Assembly (NCBI GenBank): GCA_023257655.1
Contig: JALRBQ010000092.1
Coordinates: 1-64,000 of the forward strand
Origin: Pseudomonadales bacterium
GTDB lineage: Bacteria > Pseudomonadota > Gammaproteobacteria > Pseudomonadales > Pseudohongiellaceae
Reading direction: 5' to 3'
Length of the DNA stretch: 64,000 nucleotides
Part shown: piece after piece, positions 62,974 through 64,000 of the stretch
How the letters are laid out: each line of letters starts with the position of its first letter
Position numbering within the stretch: position 1 is the first letter of the stretch
Translations under genes and position numbers: made by a program
The notes under the pieces: model-generated
Seen by the model: only the letters and a program-made list of their open reading frames with translations
What the model was told of the DNA's origin: nothing
Databases searched by the model: none

Positions 62974-64000
62974 CTAGGTGCCAATCAGTTGTTCAAACTG
63001 TTGCCATACCGTATCGGGTTTATGGGTGGCAAAGCAAGGTGGCGTTACCGCGAAGGGCTGATCCTCGAAATCATCACTGAATCCCTGGCCGGTGTATGTG
63101 CAAGTCTTTTTTACACAGGGCGCACAAGCGAGACTGGAATTCAGGTGCAATTGGTTCGCTCCGAACGTGCCGGACAAATCAGGATTGGTTGCGCCATACA
63201 AAGAGATTGTCGGTTTGTTGAGCGCTGCCGACAGGTGCCCCAAACCGGTATCGACTGCAATGACGCCCTGAGACTGGAGAATATGCCCCGCGAGCCCGGT
63301 CAATGAAGTACGATCGAGTACTGTGACTCGGTTATTGTCTCGAGCAATGAACTGGGCACGTTGTCGTTCAGTCTCATTGCCCCAGGGCAACAAAATATCG
63401 TAATTGGCTGCGGCGGCAATTTGGGCGAGGTGACGCCAGTACATCTCAGGCCAATGCTTTGTCGCCCAGGTCGTACCATGGAGGAATACGACCTGACGCC
63501 GCACCGGAGCCGGCTCACCACCGCTAATGCATTCCAGATTGATGCCATAGTCGACAACATTTTTATTGTAGCTGTGTTGCAATGCACGAGAGAAAAGCTG
63601 TCGTACCCGGTCAACGGCGTGTTCGGTCCAGGGTACTGAATACACCTTGTTGTAGAACAGTGTGGCCAGCGGCTCCCTGATCGTACGGTCGCTGAGCCCA
63701 ATTGTCAGACCGTGAGAAAGCCGGCTGATAATACCGCTCTTTATCAGGCCCTGGGCATCAATAACCAGATCGTAATGTACAGCTTGCAGCTCCTGTTTGA
63801 ACGCGCGGAACTCAGTTTTTGTAGATGACTTCAGCAGATTGTGACGCCAGCGTCGCAGTGCGATCGGAATGACCCGATCCACAGCGGGATGCCAGGCTGG
63901 AACCTCGACAAAATTCTCTTCCACAACCCAATCGAACACGAGGTCGCGATGCGCTTGATGGGCATCAGTGACTGCCGGCAGGGTATGTATAACATCACCA
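62974..64000 (-). CDS. waaC: ADP-heptose:LPS heptosyltransferase I, cut by the window edge
   Basis: The visible 341 residues start inside the N-terminal motif: GDVIHTLPAVTDAH is read from the last bases, then FDWVVEENFVEVPAWHPAVDRVIPIALRRW. GT9 blocks are DLVIDAQGLIKSGIISRL, VVFLHGTTWATKHWP and VIAVDTGLGHLSAALNKPTISLYGATNPDL. Only about 11 residues are missing. It adds the first heptose to Kdo and is the first visible gene of the minus-strand core operon. Confidence 0.95.
   Translation of the reverse strand, partial: GDVIHTLPAVTDAHQAHRDLVFDWVVEENFVEVPAWHPAVDRVIPIALRRWRHNLLKSSTKTEFRAFKQELQAVHYDLVIDAQGLIKSGIISRLSHGLTIGLSDRTIREPLATLFYNKVYSVPWTEHAVDRVRQLFSRALQHSYNKNVVDYGINLECISGGEPAPVRRQVVFLHGTTWATKHWPEMYWRHLAQIAAAANYDILLPWGNETERQRAQFIARDNNRVTVLDRTSLTGLAGHILQSQGVIAVDTGLGHLSAALNKPTISLYGATNPDLSGTFGANQLHLNSSLACAPCVKKTCTYTGQGFSDDFEDQPFAVTPPCFATHKPDTVWQQFEQLIGT

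Overview
The window looks like chromosomal DNA of a free-living, probably marine, gammaproteobacterium, joined at its left end to a short piece of unrelated A+T-rich DNA. From about 1090 onward the DNA is moderately G+C rich and densely coding on both strands. It carries a gammaproteobacterial gene set: nitrogen-PTS ptsP with rppH, polB, slyD, lhr, gcvTHP, pepQ, waaA, hldE and a Pseudomonas-type LPS inner-core operon. The genus cannot be fixed from this sequence. Positions 1-1087 are visibly A+T rich (22 G/C of 60 in bases 61-120). They encode part of a fibre-like protein with phage or large-virus repeats. This gene and the bacterial NRDE gene are both cut at the same point, so the contig is probably chimeric there.

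Layout. 1-1087: virus-like fibre gene fragment. 1086-4170: NRDE protein, PaiB-like protein, an encapsulated-ferritin-like gene broken by an in-frame TAA, beta-carbonic anhydrase, and a GNAT acetyltransferase. 4183-9857: ptsP/rppH operon with a tandem-repeat leader, a HAD phosphatase, an imelysin-like lipoprotein and a GcvR-like ACT protein. 9887-17268: DNA polymerase II, a Tat-exported molybdenum oxidoreductase, a SRPBCC-like protein, a divergent nucleotidyl-cyclase-like protein and SlyD. 17680-20750: a small XRE regulator, small proteins, GumN/TraB-like, DUF6164 and PilZ proteins, and a strong candidate for an unannotated structured ncRNA with its own promoter and terminator. 20749-26077: lhr behind a LexA-like box, then lepB. 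26131-33080: a peroxiredoxin-like selenoprotein (UxxC) with a SECIS-like hairpin, a DUF5916 outer-membrane protein, a secreted cupin and a TonB-dependent receptor. 33640-38238: glycine cleavage genes gcvT-gcvH-gcvP. 38235-39505: MAPEG, DUF1330 and DUF4180 genes plus a truncated YbjQ gene. 39645-46096: pepQ, waaA, an FAD oxidoreductase/aldo-keto reductase pair, a GDT1-like transporter and a GST. 46217-51134: a tight four-gene cluster of Na+ symporter, Gfo/Idh/MocA dehydrogenase, xylose-reductase-like AKR and 2-oxoglutarate oxygenase, probably for uptake and oxidation of a polyol, sugar or related compound. 51495-53650: a frameshifted PAS histidine kinase and a single-domain receiver. 53749-64000: LPS core genes hldE, an LpxL-type acyltransferase, a multi-pass membrane protein, and a compact minus-strand operon waaC-waaG-waaP-double kinase-carbamoyltransferase.

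Best leads are the selenoprotein at 26195-26782, the ncRNA at about 20455-20690, the interrupted encapsulated ferritin overlapping carbonic anhydrase at 2652-3540, the LexA-like site at lhr, the repeated use of 15-16 bp tandem repeats in gene leaders, and the chimeric join at 1086. Nothing here is a wholly new multi-gene defence or mobile system. No tRNA, rRNA, CRISPR array, IS element or integrase was seen.
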